Under the pieces are notes generated by a model. It saw only the letters and a program-made list of their open reading frames with translations, was not told where the DNA came from and did not search any database. From NCBI RefSeq assembly GCF_023614525.1, contig NZ_CP097885.1, positions 556,501 to 620,500 of the forward strand: a stretch of 64,000 nt of DNA, read 5' to 3'. How positions within the stretch are numbered: position 1 is the first letter of the stretch; every line of letters starts with the position of its first letter. The position numbers and the translations under genes are program-made. The stretch is from Peptoniphilus genitalis (GTDB lineage: Bacteria > Bacillota > Clostridia > Tissierellales > Peptoniphilaceae). Below are positions 51,991 through 61,695 of this stretch, one piece after another.

Positions 51991-52893
51991 GGCTCTATAA
52001 TATCTGTTGGAAAGTAAAATCTCTAGATGGTTCCAAGCACTCTATAATTGATATTTTGCCTACTAGAGATAAGAACTTTTTATTTAACTATTTAAAAAAA
52101 GTTCCCAACAAGGAGAGACAAGGTGTTAAGTTTTTTGTAAGTGATATGTCCAATACCTTTAAGTCTGTCAAGAATAGGTTCTTTAAAACTTCTATTCATA
52201 TAGTTGATAGGTATCATTTCATAAGGCAAGTTTCTTGAGCTTTAGAGAATGTTAGAAATAGAATTCAAAAGGATATTTCTTCTAAGCTAAGAAAGTATTT
52301 TAAGAAAAGTAGGAGCCTATTTATAAAACCTGCTTCTAAGCTAACAACTGACCAAGCTAAAGATGTTTCTTTAATGCTTGGTTTTGTGAAGATTTAAAAT
52401 TAGCATATAGGTTAAAAGAATTATTTTACTGTATCCCCTGTGGGTACCAATATGTTCTTACTCAGCCCAATAGAGTTAGAGCAACTAAATCTTTAAGGGA
52501 ATGGATAAGAAGAGCAGAAGAATCTAATTTAAAAGAATTTAAATCTTGTACCACTGCTTTTAATAAATGGTTTGATGAAATATGTAACTCTTTTGATTAT
52601 CCTTGGTCTAATGATCCCCTTGAAGTTACTCATACTAAGATAAAGACTTTAAAGAGAAATTGTTTTGGTATGAAAAATTTCAATTTGTTTAGAAAAAGAA
52701 TTATGTTTGCTTGTAAGTAGTGATAGGAAAACAGAAAAATTCCGTAAAACCCCTAGTGGTTTTATTTGCTATGTTTATTTTTAATAGTTTTTACTTATTT
52801 TAGTTTTGATATTCTATTAGCGCCTAAGTATTTATTTTTAAATGAAAAGAGAGACTCGAATTAACGAGTCTCCCCAATATTTGACATAGAGCC
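51991..52893 (+). pseudogene. ISL3-family insertion sequence remnant with broken transposase
   Basis: The left end GGCTCTATA (51991) and the right end, which ends in GACATAGAGCC (52893), are inverted, marking both IS ends. The interior encodes pieces of an ISL3-type DDE transposase: KFFVSDMSNTFKSVKNRFF, IHIVDRYHFIRQV, then WFDEICNSFDYPWSND and NCFGMKNFNLFRKRI. The first half of the gene is deleted, a TGA replaces the expected Trp codon after RQVS (near 52237), and a frameshift occurs near 52390. A GAGACTCG/CGAGTCTC hairpin (52851-52872) lies at the right end. Not functional. Confidence 0.85.
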
Positions 52894-52897
52894 TATT

Positions 52898-54100
52898 TTA
52901 ATCATTATCCCTTTGCATCAATAATAATTCTACTTTATTTATTTTATTAATAGCAATAATTGAAGATATTGGTCCTAACAAGGTTCCCAAAATTATTACT
53001 ATTATTAACATTAAAATCATAAGGAATATATTCGGTCTTAAAAAAGGCATATTCAAAAGTGATGAAAATACATTATTGAAAGTTATACTTAAAACAAAGG
53101 AAAGCACAGAACCTATGACTGCACCTGTACCATTAATTAGCATAGATTCAATAAGAACTACTTCACTGAGTTTTTTCTTTGTTGCTCCTAATATCCTTAT
53201 GGTTGCAAATTCTCTTTTTCTTTCCTTAACTGATAAGGTATTTACAAGACTTAAAATAAAGAAAGCTAGTATCCAAATCAAAGCTATCAAAATATACACA
53301 TATACAAGCATGTTTTTTGCTGAATCTGAAACTTGTGTCATTATTTTTCTTGGCAATAAAGGATACACTTTTTCTTTTTTAAATTCTTCTTTAATAAGTT
53401 TTTGAATTGTTTTTGGATCTTTGTTTTTTTCAACTTTTACTAAAATAGAAGATATATCATCTTTTTTTGCCACCGGATGATTAATTATCTTTTCATATTC
53501 CTTGGCTAATCTATGAGTTTCTTCTATTGTCATAAAAACTGAATTATCAAAACCCATGCCAGTTTTTGCAAGCCTACCTCTTATCTCAAATTCTTGATTA
53601 AAAAATTTAACCTTATGATTAATAGTCCCCACAATGTTAGCACCTACAACAACTTGCCCAGCTTTAATTGGAGTTTTAATCTGTTTTTCAAGCCAAGGTT
53701 TAACGCTAAAGTCATCAGAAAAGTCAATTCCTATAACTTGAATGGGAAAAGAACAGCATCCAGCAGAAAGTGTAGCTAGATAAACTTGACCACAGGCTTT
53801 TTCAACTCCTGGTATTTTTTTTACTCTATTTAATATATCCTTGTCAAAAAAGAATGTATTAGGTTCTCCCCTTAATATTGCACCTGTAATTTTGGAATCA
53901 TAACCTTCTGGGACTACTATAATGTCTGCTCCCATTCTATCTGATAGAGAATTCATGCCGTTTTTAAGAGAAAAAATTATAAATGATGACATGAATAATA
54001 TAAAAGTTAAAATTCCTACAAGTAAAATCAAGGTAATTGACCTTGCCTTTTTATTTTCTATATTCTTTTTTGCTAAATTAACTGTGTATAAATCTTTCAT
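52898..54100 (-). CDS. FtsX/MacB-type ABC permease (third permease of iron locus)
   Basis: Membrane protein of 400 residues. It has one N-terminal segment (about 20-45), a large extracellular domain, then three C-terminal segments (about 265-385), the MacB/LolC layout. The motif SVKERKREFATIRILGATKKK precedes the last pair (read in part: KREFATIRILGAT). The extracellular part has a CCSF pair near residue 115. Last gene of the Fet-like operon; it overlaps the lipoprotein stop by one base (TAATG). The stop codon lies only 5 bases from the IS right end. Confidence 0.85.
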   Translation of the reverse strand: MKDLYTVNLAKKNIENKKARSITLILLVGILTFILFMSSFIIFSLKNGMNSLSDRMGADIIVVPEGYDSKITGAILRGEPNTFFFDKDILNRVKKIPGVEKACGQVYLATLSAGCCSFPIQVIGIDFSDDFSVKPWLEKQIKTPIKAGQVVVGANIVGTINHKVKFFNQEFEIRGRLAKTGMGFDNSVFMTIEETHRLAKEYEKIINHPVAKKDDISSILVKVEKNKDPKTIQKLIKEEFKKEKVYPLLPRKIMTQVSDSAKNMLVYVYILIALIWILAFFILSLVNTLSVKERKREFATIRILGATKKKLSEVVLIESMLINGTGAVIGSVLSFVLSITFNNVFSSLLNMPFLRPNIFLMILMLIIVIILGTLLGPISSIIAINKINKVELLLMQRDND

Positions 54101-54525
54101 TATTTTGCATCAGCAAGAGCATTATTACAAGCTTCAATAAATTGCTTGTAGGTTTGTGTTGCCCCCGAAATAACGTCCACTCCTTCAGGACTTCCTTTTT
54201 CCACTAATCTATCTGGGTATGACTTTGCAAGATTTATAGCTTGTTGGGCAATCTTATATAGTCCTTCATTTTGGCTTTGACCATAAGATTCATCCTTTTC
54301 TTTTCCATCTCCATCAATGTTTTGCATTGTGCAAGATTCAATCTTATTGTCTTTAACAGTTATATCCACCTTTACAAGTCCGCCTCTTTCATCTTTGGCA
54401 GATTCTCCATGATATGTGCCGTCTTTATAGCTTACGCTTGGAGCTTCTTCTTTTTTATCTCCTCCACAAGCAACTAGGACAAGCCCCAAAGAAAAAATTA
54501 TTAATACATTTAAAATTTTTCTCAT
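54100..54525 (-). CDS. FMN-binding-domain lipoprotein
   Basis: A lipoprotein of 141 residues. The signal peptide ends in a lipobox (LVAC, C20). The FMN-binding domain follows, with the flavinylation motif D117-V-I-S-G-A-T123, where ApbE-type transferases attach FMN to the threonine. It would carry electrons on the outer face of the membrane. No apbE is in the window. In the Campylobacter and E. coli versions of this locus thioredoxin-like proteins stand at this place, so it may replace them as electron donor. Overlaps the ATPase gene by 4 bases. Confidence 0.88.
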   Translation of the reverse strand: MRKILNVLIIFSLGLVLVACGGDKKEEAPSVSYKDGTYHGESAKDERGGLVKVDITVKDNKIESCTMQNIDGDGKEKDESYGQSQNEGLYKIAQQAINLAKSYPDRLVEKGSPEGVDVISGATQTYKQFIEACNNALADAK

Positions 54526-55241
54526 ATAAACTCCTTAAGTTTTTCATCTTTTATTGTAGAATCAAGAACAGGTCTTTTTCTTTTCATTTTTTCTTCTTTT
54601 GTAATCTTACCATGTTCAAGAGTTATCATTCTTTCAGATTCTTCACCGACTTCAGGGTCGTGAGTTACAACAATAATTGTTGAACCTGCATTGTGAAGTT
54701 TTTCAAATATGTCAAGAACTATATATTCATTCTTTTCATCCAAATTTCCTGTGGGTTCATCAGCTAAAAGTATAGCAGGATGATTGATAAGAGCTCTAGC
54801 TATACATACTCTTTGTTGTTCCCCACCTGATAATTGGTTAGGTAAGTGCTTTGCTCTATCAGCAAGACCTACTGCAGCCAAAGCTTCCATTGCTTCTTGT
54901 GCATCTGGCATAGAATGATAATATTGTGACATCATTACATTTTCCAAAGCACTTAAATAATTAACTAAATGAAATTGTTGGAAAATAAGTCCTATCTTAT
55001 CCCTTCTAATAACTGTTAGTTCCTTGGGTGATTTTTTTGCTATATCTTCACCATCCAAAATAACTTCGCCAAGTGAAGGTTTATCCATGGCACCAATAAT
55101 ATTCATCATTGTTGTTTTACCAGAACCTGATGGACCCATTATAGAAATCCATTCGCCCTTTTCTACACTTAAATTGATTTTGTCAAGGGCTTTAAGTTCA
55201 CCATAAATTTTTGAAACATCTACGAGTTTTAATATATCCAT
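54522..55241 (-). CDS. ABC transporter ATPase (MacB/LolD-like)
   Basis: ATPase of 239 residues. Walker A is GPSGSGKTT (near 35-43), the signature is LSGGEQQ and Walker B is ILLADEPTGNLD. It corresponds to the ATPase that closes the permease-permease-ATPase set in Fet/P19 loci. AAAGGA-like site upstream; gap of 11 bases to the preceding permease. Confidence 0.93.
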   Translation of the reverse strand: MDILKLVDVSKIYGELKALDKINLSVEKGEWISIMGPSGSGKTTMMNIIGAMDKPSLGEVILDGEDIAKKSPKELTVIRRDKIGLIFQQFHLVNYLSALENVMMSQYYHSMPDAQEAMEALAAVGLADRAKHLPNQLSGGEQQRVCIARALINHPAILLADEPTGNLDEKNEYIVLDIFEKLHNAGSTIIVVTHDPEVGEESERMITLEHGKITKEEKMKRKRPVLDSTIKDEKLKEFI

Positions 55242-55252
55242 AAAATTCCTTT

Positions 55253-56401
55253 CTATTCTCCACGAAGCACTAAAGCTGGATCAATATCAACAGTTTTAGA
55301 TACTGGTATTAAAGATGCAACTATAGTTATTACTATACAGACAATAATTGTCATAGGTACTAAAAGAGGCAAGAAACTTACCTTTCTAGCAAATACCGAA
55401 ATACTTACTCTATTGGCAAATATATATCCTAATGCAACACCTAAAAGTCCACCAAAAACCCCCAAAAATGCTCCTTCACCTAAAAAGTCAACAATTACTG
55501 ACGAATTTGTGGCGCCCAAAGCTTTCTTAAGACCTATTTCTTTACGCCTTTCAGTTACAACAGCCATCATTGTTGTGGATACACATATCATCATTATGAA
55601 TAATACTATTATCGTTACAATGAAGACAAGAGCTTGTAATTTATTCAAAACTATATCTTGTGAGGCGGTAACTCTTTTTACCATTTGTGGAGTTAGAGAT
55701 CCATCCTTTTGTGAAATATTTGATACTATTTTTGAAAGTTCATTTTGTTCAGCTTCTACTGAATATTCTACGACATCATAATTTTTGTCTTTAACAAGCT
55801 GTGAAATATCATCAATACCCATAAAAATAAGTTCTTCTTCTTTACCGCCTGTTGTTACAACTCCTGAAACAACAAAATTAGTATCTATAGAACCTTCTCC
55901 ATTAACTTTGGGAGTATTTATAATAATTTTATCTCCCTCTTTTAATCCCAAAGCCTTTGAAACTTCATTACCTATTAAAACTTCTCTTGGTTTTTCAGGC
56001 CATGAACCATCAATAAGCCAGTATGGAGAATTTTTTTTCGCTCCCTTTAAATCTGTACCTGCAAGCATATAAGGTTGTTCATTAATTTTTGCATTTGTAT
56101 AAATATAGGGTGCCTGACCGACAAGCTTTCCCGATGGAATTAACGATTTAATTTCATCTAACTGTTCATTGGTAATTTTTTTATCAGGGTTAGTGGGAAT
56201 TACCAACATATTTGCACCATAAGACCTAAACTCCTTACCCATTTGTCTAGGAATATCATAGTAAATAGTAACAAGTCCTGAAATAATTGTTGCTCCCATA
56301 GCTATAGCAAGTAGTGCTGTTAACATTCTTGCACGTCTCCTTGCCAAGGAAGTCATTATCATTTTTAAGTAAAATTTATTTTTACTTTGTTTATCTGCCA
56401 T
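55253..56401 (-). CDS. FtsX/MacB-type ABC permease (second permease of iron locus)
   Basis: Membrane protein of 382 residues: one N-terminal segment (about 22-45), an extracellular domain (about 50-250) and three C-terminal segments. RRKEIGLKKALGATNSS before the second one is the MacB signature. Overlaps the preceding permease by 11 bases. Partner of the 427-residue permease and the ATPase at 54522-55241. Confidence 0.9.
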   Translation of the reverse strand: MADKQSKNKFYLKMIMTSLARRRARMLTALLAIAMGATIISGLVTIYYDIPRQMGKEFRSYGANMLVIPTNPDKKITNEQLDEIKSLIPSGKLVGQAPYIYTNAKINEQPYMLAGTDLKGAKKNSPYWLIDGSWPEKPREVLIGNEVSKALGLKEGDKIIINTPKVNGEGSIDTNFVVSGVVTTGGKEEELIFMGIDDISQLVKDKNYDVVEYSVEAEQNELSKIVSNISQKDGSLTPQMVKRVTASQDIVLNKLQALVFIVTIIVLFIMMICVSTTMMAVVTERRKEIGLKKALGATNSSVIVDFLGEGAFLGVFGGLLGVALGYIFANRVSISVFARKVSFLPLLVPMTIIVCIVITIVASLIPVSKTVDIDPALVLRGE

Positions 56402-57674
56402 GTAGTACCTCCGTTGGATTTAAATTCAAAAGGTATCTTATAGCTGGTATTGAACCCAATATTGTAACAAGAATAATAAGTATTGCTACAATAGGAACTA
56501 CCATAGCTGTTGGAGCTATTGCTGAGCCAAAAACTGTTAGACCAATAATCTGAGTAAGTAGCAGACCAACACCGTAACCTATAACTGTTCCAAATATCGC
56601 TGTCAAAATTATTTCCACAAGAATTACACCAATTATTCTTCCATTTGACGCCCCTATAGCTTTTTGAAGTCCAATTTCATTAGATCTTTCCATTACAGAT
56701 GCTGTAATAAGATTAGAAATACCAAAGCCTGAACCAATCAAAGTTAATACTGTAATTAAAACCATAAGAAGAGTAGTCTTATTTAAAATATCTCCTTCAC
56801 TTTCTGCAACTTGGCGAATTGGCTTAGCTACAGAATCAGTCATTACTTCTGTTATTTGATAACAAATAGCAGAAACATAAGCTGTACAATACCATACTTC
56901 CCGTTCCTTAATAGTTAAAGATAGTGGGTTTTTGGCAGCCTTTCTTGCTAAGTCATTGTCCGGTGTAGTAAGAGCTGATACTTCAACTTTATTTACAACT
57001 CCAGTAACTCCAGCAAATTCTTGTGCTGTTTTTAAAGTAGCATATATAAATGCATCTTCATCAGAACCTGATGAGAAAATACCCTTAACTTTTAATTTTT
57101 TGTCTAAATTATTGCTTTTTAGTTGGATTTCATCACCAACTTTAAATCCATTTCTGTCTGCAAAAATCTTTCCAAGCATAACTGAATCGCTATCATTTTC
57201 TGATAACCACTCGCCTTGAACTTCCCACCAGTTTTTAAGTCTAATCATACCAGTATCAATTGATTCTCCAGTAGGCAAATCCATATGATTATTAAACCAT
57301 GTTCCTACCATCTTAGTATGTTTAGAATCATTATTACAAGAAACCCAAGTGTTAAGATATGGCGTATAGTCTACAATATTGTAAGCCCAAAAAATAGTTT
57401 TAATGTTAGGAAGTTCTGATTCCTTTAAATATTTTTGAACCTGCCCCTCTTTTTCTTGCATGCCATACAAATCATCAAGAAGGGAAGCTTCCTTAGGCAA
57501 TACATTAATATTTGCTCCATAGGTCTTTAATTCTTGATTAACTTTATCTCCAACACCGAGCATGGTATTTAACATTGAAGTGGCAAGAGAAGCTCCAAGG
57601 GCAACTGTAAATGCTATAAGAGCCATCTTTCCTTTTTGTCTAAAAAGTGCTCCTTTAACTATTCTCCAAAACAT
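56391..57674 (-). CDS. FtsX/MacB-type ABC permease (first permease of iron locus)
   Basis: Membrane protein of 427 residues with the same layout. RSNEIGLQKAIGASNGR marks the MacB motif, and the extracellular domain is about 50-300. It carries two cysteines near WYCTAYVSAICYQ that might serve redox or metal binding. It follows the DUF2318 protein by 8 bases, matching the Campylobacter order Cj1660-Cj1661. Confidence 0.9.
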   Translation of the reverse strand: MFWRIVKGALFRQKGKMALIAFTVALGASLATSMLNTMLGVGDKVNQELKTYGANINVLPKEASLLDDLYGMQEKEGQVQKYLKESELPNIKTIFWAYNIVDYTPYLNTWVSCNNDSKHTKMVGTWFNNHMDLPTGESIDTGMIRLKNWWEVQGEWLSENDSDSVMLGKIFADRNGFKVGDEIQLKSNNLDKKLKVKGIFSSGSDEDAFIYATLKTAQEFAGVTGVVNKVEVSALTTPDNDLARKAAKNPLSLTIKEREVWYCTAYVSAICYQITEVMTDSVAKPIRQVAESEGDILNKTTLLMVLITVLTLIGSGFGISNLITASVMERSNEIGLQKAIGASNGRIIGVILVEIILTAIFGTVIGYGVGLLLTQIIGLTVFGSAIAPTAMVVPIVAILIILVTILGSIPAIRYLLNLNPTEVLHGR

Positions 57675-57682
57675 AAGCCCTC

Positions 57683-58945
57683 CTACTTAAATACATAAGA
57701 CAATGCGTCAAGATCTTTTGGCGCAATCTTTATCTTTTCATCATGGACAATGTATGGGAAAGGTATCGGGTTACATCCACCCTTAAAACCTATTGTACCC
57801 CTATTCATTACAACGTCGCACAACTTACAAATAACATCATCGCCTCTTTCAAAATATCCAGATGGACCACATATCTCGCAAGCATCAAGTACAACTCCAT
57901 AAGAACCTTCTGATTTTTTAATACAGAAAAATCTCATTTGTGCACCATCCTTTGCCTTATACAAATATCTGTGCAAATGCATATCCTCTAAGCTGCTTAA
58001 AGGAATAACAATCATTCCATTTTCAGTTTGATAATCTTCTGGTGGTGAAAGAGCCTGTTCCTTATTAGCATATGCCTTTCCAGCCGTTAATGAAAAAGTA
58101 TTAATAAATAAAACGACAAGGAAAAAAATTGCCCAACGTCTTTTATTCTTCATTCTATACTTTATTTTTCTTAACTGAGCTCTATTGCTATATTCTTCAT
58201 TAACTTTAATATTTTGCTTATATAAAATTACTGGAATAGCAATCATAATTAACATTGTTGCAAATAAAAACACATTTTCGTGATTAGCTATAAATGCAAT
58301 AACTCTAAAAAAGTTAACATTTCTAGGAATAATCCCTTTAGAATAAAACCTTTGAATTATGATATTAAATTGGCTGATACCCGAACATATCAAGCTCAAA
58401 AAAACAATAATCTTTAAGTTTTTACCTTCAAGTTTAACTGAAGACTTATATATGGCAAGCCCTGATAAAATCATCATGATTATCCCAAAAACAAAGCCTA
58501 AAATCCTAAAAAGTACAATAGTTGAAACAGCACTTTCGCCATAATATACAAATTTGTTTGATTGGTTAAATACATACGGTAAATAATAAAAACAAATTCC
58601 TACAAGATAAACAACAACCGATGCTGAAATGAAATTATCATAAATTTTAGCATTTATCTTATCTTCAAATATCATAAAAATTAATATTAAAAATACCGAG
58701 ATAACTATGGGTACCATAGACCAGAAATTCAATTCTGTTCTATTAATAAAATTAGGTATATTTCTTATAATTATTGAAACAATTGCTGCAATTACCCCTA
58801 AAACTAAAGAAATTATAATAACATACTTTTTATATTTGCTCTCTTTAGTTGTATAATAGGCAAGTATTAAAGAAATCATTAGAGAAAAGGCTATTCCCGC
58901 CTCCATAACTTTAATAAAAATTTTTAAAATAATTTCACCCCCCAT
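57683..58945 (-). CDS. DUF2318 iron-sulfur membrane protein
   Basis: A protein of about 420 residues with seven or eight membrane segments in the first 310 residues. A C-terminal extracellular domain carries CEICGPSGYFERGDD, ICKLCDVVMNRG and GGCNPIPFPY. Those cysteine pairs (CxxC twice plus one) are the DUF2318 hallmark and may bind metal or act in electron transfer. It is the FTR1/P19 partner in Campylobacter (Cj1660). The start is unclear. ATG 58945 is given, ATG 58966 lies in a hairpin loop, and a GGGGGTG that looks like a ribosome binding site points to an even later, non-ATG start near 58930. Confidence 0.88.
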   Translation of the reverse strand: MGGEIILKIFIKVMEAGIAFSLMISLILAYYTTKESKYKKYVIIISLVLGVIAAIVSIIIRNIPNFINRTELNFWSMVPIVISVFLILIFMIFEDKINAKIYDNFISASVVVYLVGICFYYLPYVFNQSNKFVYYGESAVSTIVLFRILGFVFGIIMMILSGLAIYKSSVKLEGKNLKIIVFLSLICSGISQFNIIIQRFYSKGIIPRNVNFFRVIAFIANHENVFLFATMLIMIAIPVILYKQNIKVNEEYSNRAQLRKIKYRMKNKRRWAIFFLVVLFINTFSLTAGKAYANKEQALSPPEDYQTENGMIVIPLSSLEDMHLHRYLYKAKDGAQMRFFCIKKSEGSYGVVLDACEICGPSGYFERGDDVICKLCDVVMNRGTIGFKGGCNPIPFPYIVHDEKIKIAPKDLDALSYVFK

Positions 58946-58955
58946 AAATGCATAT

Positions 58956-58977
58956 AAGGGGAACATGAATTCCCCTT
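58956..58977. repeat. Hairpin between the P19 and DUF2318 genes
   Basis: AAGGGGAA, loop CATGAA, TTCCCCTT: 8-bp perfect stem. No T run follows. It may stabilise the upstream mRNA end or tune translation of the DUF2318 gene. Confidence 0.6.
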
Positions 58978-59002
58978 CAAAATATTAAAAACTTTCAAAA
59001 TT

Positions 59003-59668
59003 TTACCATTGTGGTCCGTTCCATTCGAAGTCAGTCCATTCTGCAACAAGTGGTTCTGTCCAGAATCTACCTGTTACACCAGTTTCTTTATCTACGTGTA
59101 GTAAGTAGTCATTGCCTGGTGCAGATACTTCGAATTTTACGTCATAAACGCCAACACCTTCGTCAAATTTAACATTTGCACCATAGTGTGGACCATCAGA
59201 TGCGTTCATTGGCATAAAAGCTACTTCTTGAACATGATCTGAACCTTTCTTTTGTAAATAAGCTTTTACTTTTAACCATGGAACAAAATCACCAACACCA
59301 TAACCTAATGTTGAACCTTCTTGTGATGCTGTAATGTCAGCTTCAATATGGCAGTCAGCTTCTTCTTTAGGAATTGAGTTTCCTGCTGGTTCCATATCAA
59401 CTGGTTGGAAATATACACCAGAGATTACTAAAGGTCCTTTAGTTTGGTCATCGCCAATTGGAAATTCTTCAAATCCTGCATCTTCTCCTGGAGCTGCAGC
59501 TTTTGCATCTCCTGCTTCTTTCTTGTTTCCTTCAGCTGGTGTTTTTTCTTCTGTAGAAGTTTTAGCTGTATTATTAGCTTTTGTATCTTCTTTTTTACCA
59601 CAAGCTGTAAACATTAATGCACACACAAGCGTCATAACAACAAGAAATAAACTCTTCTTTTTTAACAT
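59003..59668 (-). CDS. fetP: P19/Tp34-family iron-transport lipoprotein (FetP-like)
   Basis: A lipoprotein of 221 residues. It has a lipobox (FTAC, C23), a low-complexity acidic/alanine linker (about 25-65) and an immunoglobulin-like P19 domain. The domain shows VYFQPVDMEPAG, the metal-site ADCHIEADITA and MPMNASDGPHYGANV, in which Met, His and Glu bind copper and iron in P19 proteins. It would pass iron to the FTR1 permease. Being a lipoprotein fits a Gram-positive cell, where P19 has no periplasm to float in. It starts 10 bases after the FTR1 gene stop. Confidence 0.93.
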   Translation of the reverse strand: MLKKKSLFLVVMTLVCALMFTACGKKEDTKANNTAKTSTEEKTPAEGNKKEAGDAKAAAPGEDAGFEEFPIGDDQTKGPLVISGVYFQPVDMEPAGNSIPKEEADCHIEADITASQEGSTLGYGVGDFVPWLKVKAYLQKKGSDHVQEVAFMPMNASDGPHYGANVKFDEGVGVYDVKFEVSAPGNDYLLHVDKETGVTGRFWTEPLVAEWTDFEWNGPQW

Positions 59669-59677
59669 AATACCCTC

Positions 59678-61015
59678 CTATTTTTTTTCTTGGCTGGCTT
59701 CAAGCTCAGCTCTAATTTTTTTGTTTCTATTATTTTGATAGATAACAGAAACAATGGTTACTACTAATAGAATAATTTGTGGAATAAGATTTTCATACCT
59801 ATCGTATATACCTATAGCTTCAGCAGACCATCCATTCATCCAAGGAACTACAGTTCTGCCAATTACATCTGCTTCTTGTAATTCTCCTATGCCCTTTCCT
59901 AAGAAAGACAAGCAAAGTATAAACATTAGCCAAGAAGTAAATGTAAAGAATGGTTTTAATGGTAGCCTTACAGAAACTTTAGCAATCAAATAATATACAA
60001 TTGCAAGTATTATGGCGGCAACTAAAAGTCCAATCCACATATGCATTGGATTTTCAGAAATACCTGTTCTCATACCTTGGAAAAACAAAATAAGTTCTGC
60101 ACCCTCTCTTGCTACTGCTAAGAATGAAGTGAAAGATAAGGCAAAATAATTACCCTTGGAAACAGATTGCTCAACTTTGTTTTTAATGTATCTATTCCAA
60201 ACTTCAACTTCAGATTTAGAAAGCATCCAATTGGATACATAGAATAGTACGATAACAGCAAGAAACATCGCAATTCCTTCGAATATTTCTTGTCCCATTC
60301 CAGACTCAACTTCTCCCACTGTATTGGCGATGATATTAAATACTCCAGCTAGGACTGCTGAAAAAACAATACCTAGCAAGGCTCCAATATATACACCTTT
60401 TAAATAAATTCTATTATTAGTCTTTGATAAATATGCAGCAATGGCAGCTACAACTAAAATGGCTTCAAGTCCTTCACGAAGTGTAAGTCCAAGAACTGCA
60501 AAAAATGTGCCATATCTTTTTAGAAGCTCTCCCAACAATTGACCTGTTGAAAGGCTGTTTGCATCTTCTTGACTTTGATCACTGGACTTAGAATCTCCAG
60601 AGGTTCCATCAAGAGTATGAGCATCTTCATGAAGATAAGTTATTAGTGCATCAATTTCATCTTTAACTTCTTTTGGGTCTGCATCTTCTTTGATAGAATT
60701 TTTTGCTCTGTAAAATTGATGTTCAACCATTGAACCCCTTTGGCCTGAGATTGCAGACATAGTTGTTTTTTCAAATCCAATTTTTTCATAGAATTTAAAG
60801 TAAGCAACATTAATTGCATCTGTGGCTGCTTTTTTAGCATCCTTATCTCCAGGCTTGTAAACTTCCACAGCTTTTTGTAAATGTTCTGACATAGCATCAG
60901 CTACTTCAACCCAGTTACTATAATTTGTTTCTGCTGCAAAAGCAGGCATGAAAGTGAGGCTAATCATGATTACTATCATTGCAAAAATGCTAGTCCTTTT
61001 CTTTAATAAATTCAT
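59678..61015 (-). CDS. fetM: FTR1-family iron permease with N-terminal extracellular domain (FetM-like)
   Basis: A protein of 445 residues: signal peptide (to about 27, PAFAAET), extracellular helical domain (about 28-140), then seven membrane segments. The two iron-binding motifs are REGLE (170-174) and REGAE (293-297). The long N-terminal domain separates FetM/EfeU-like proteins from yeast Ftr1. ATG 61015 is chosen because GAGGGATAGAG precedes it; an earlier in-frame start at 61060 overlaps the ATPase gene. Followed by fetP. Confidence 0.95.
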   Translation of the reverse strand: MNLLKKRTSIFAMIVIMISLTFMPAFAAETNYSNWVEVADAMSEHLQKAVEVYKPGDKDAKKAATDAINVAYFKFYEKIGFEKTTMSAISGQRGSMVEHQFYRAKNSIKEDADPKEVKDEIDALITYLHEDAHTLDGTSGDSKSSDQSQEDANSLSTGQLLGELLKRYGTFFAVLGLTLREGLEAILVVAAIAAYLSKTNNRIYLKGVYIGALLGIVFSAVLAGVFNIIANTVGEVESGMGQEIFEGIAMFLAVIVLFYVSNWMLSKSEVEVWNRYIKNKVEQSVSKGNYFALSFTSFLAVAREGAELILFFQGMRTGISENPMHMWIGLLVAAIILAIVYYLIAKVSVRLPLKPFFTFTSWLMFILCLSFLGKGIGELQEADVIGRTVVPWMNGWSAEAIGIYDRYENLIPQIILLVVTIVSVIYQNNRNKKIRAELEASQEKK

Positions 61016-61017
61016 CT

Positions 61018-61695
61018 CTATCCCTCTTTTTTTATTAAACTTCCATCTTCCATTTGGCAAAGTGTATTGCCATATTTTAAAATATCAAGCTCATGAGTAA
61101 CTATGATAAGTGCAGTACCTTTAGAATTTATTTTTTTTAATAAATCCATTATCTCCATAGTAGTGTTTTTATCCAAATCACTTGTAGGCTCATCTAAAAT
61201 CAAAAGTTCCGGCGAATTAATCATAGATCTGGCTATCAGCACTCTTTTTAGCTCTCCTCCAGATAAATTTTTAGGAAAATCATCTTTCAAATGCAAAATT
61301 CCCATCTCATCAAGAAGCATAGCTGCTTTTTCATAAGCAGAGTCATCTCTTTTAAATAGATAATAAGGAAGAGACACATTCTCTAAAACATTTAAATTTG
61401 GAAGTGTTCCTAGACTTTGTGGCACAAAACCTATGACTTCATTCCTATATTTGCTAATTTCTCTATCAGAAAAATCACTCATATCTTTGCCCTTAGCAAA
61501 AATTTTACCTTCAGTCGGTTTTAATAAACCAGACAAAAGATTTAAAAAAGTTGACTTCCCTGAACCACTTCTGCCAATTATATTGACAAAATCTCCCTCT
61601 TCCAAGGTAAAGTTTACATTTTTAACTGCAAAAAGTGTATTAGAACCTCTCTTAAAACTCTTGCTTAAATTTTCAGTTTTAATTATTGATTCCAT
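61018..61695 (-). CDS. ABC transporter ATPase (second ATPase of iron locus)
   Basis: ATPase of 225 residues. Walker A is GRSGSGKST near residue 36, the signature is LSGGELKRV and Walker B is LLILDEPTSDLD. This is the same MacB/LolD group as the ATPase at 54522. The third permease (52898) may be its partner, since the locus has two ATPases and three permeases. Start in a TAATG overlap with the DUF4418 gene; an earlier ATG at 61719 lies within that gene. Confidence 0.9.
   Translation of the reverse strand: MESIIKTENLSKSFKRGSNTLFAVKNVNFTLEEGDFVNIIGRSGSGKSTFLNLLSGLLKPTEGKIFAKGKDMSDFSDREISKYRNEVIGFVPQSLGTLPNLNVLENVSLPYYLFKRDDSAYEKAAMLLDEMGILHLKDDFPKNLSGGELKRVLIARSMINSPELLILDEPTSDLDKNTTMEIMDLLKKINSKGTALIIVTHELDILKYGNTLCQMEDGSLIKKEG

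Noticed and set aside
52230-52245. TGA where a Trp codon is expected in the transposase frame, as if TGA were recoded
   Set aside because: Normal genes here use TGA as stop (for example the GntR gene and the 57-aa gene) and TGG for Trp; the transposase also has a frameshift and a deletion, so it is simply decayed.
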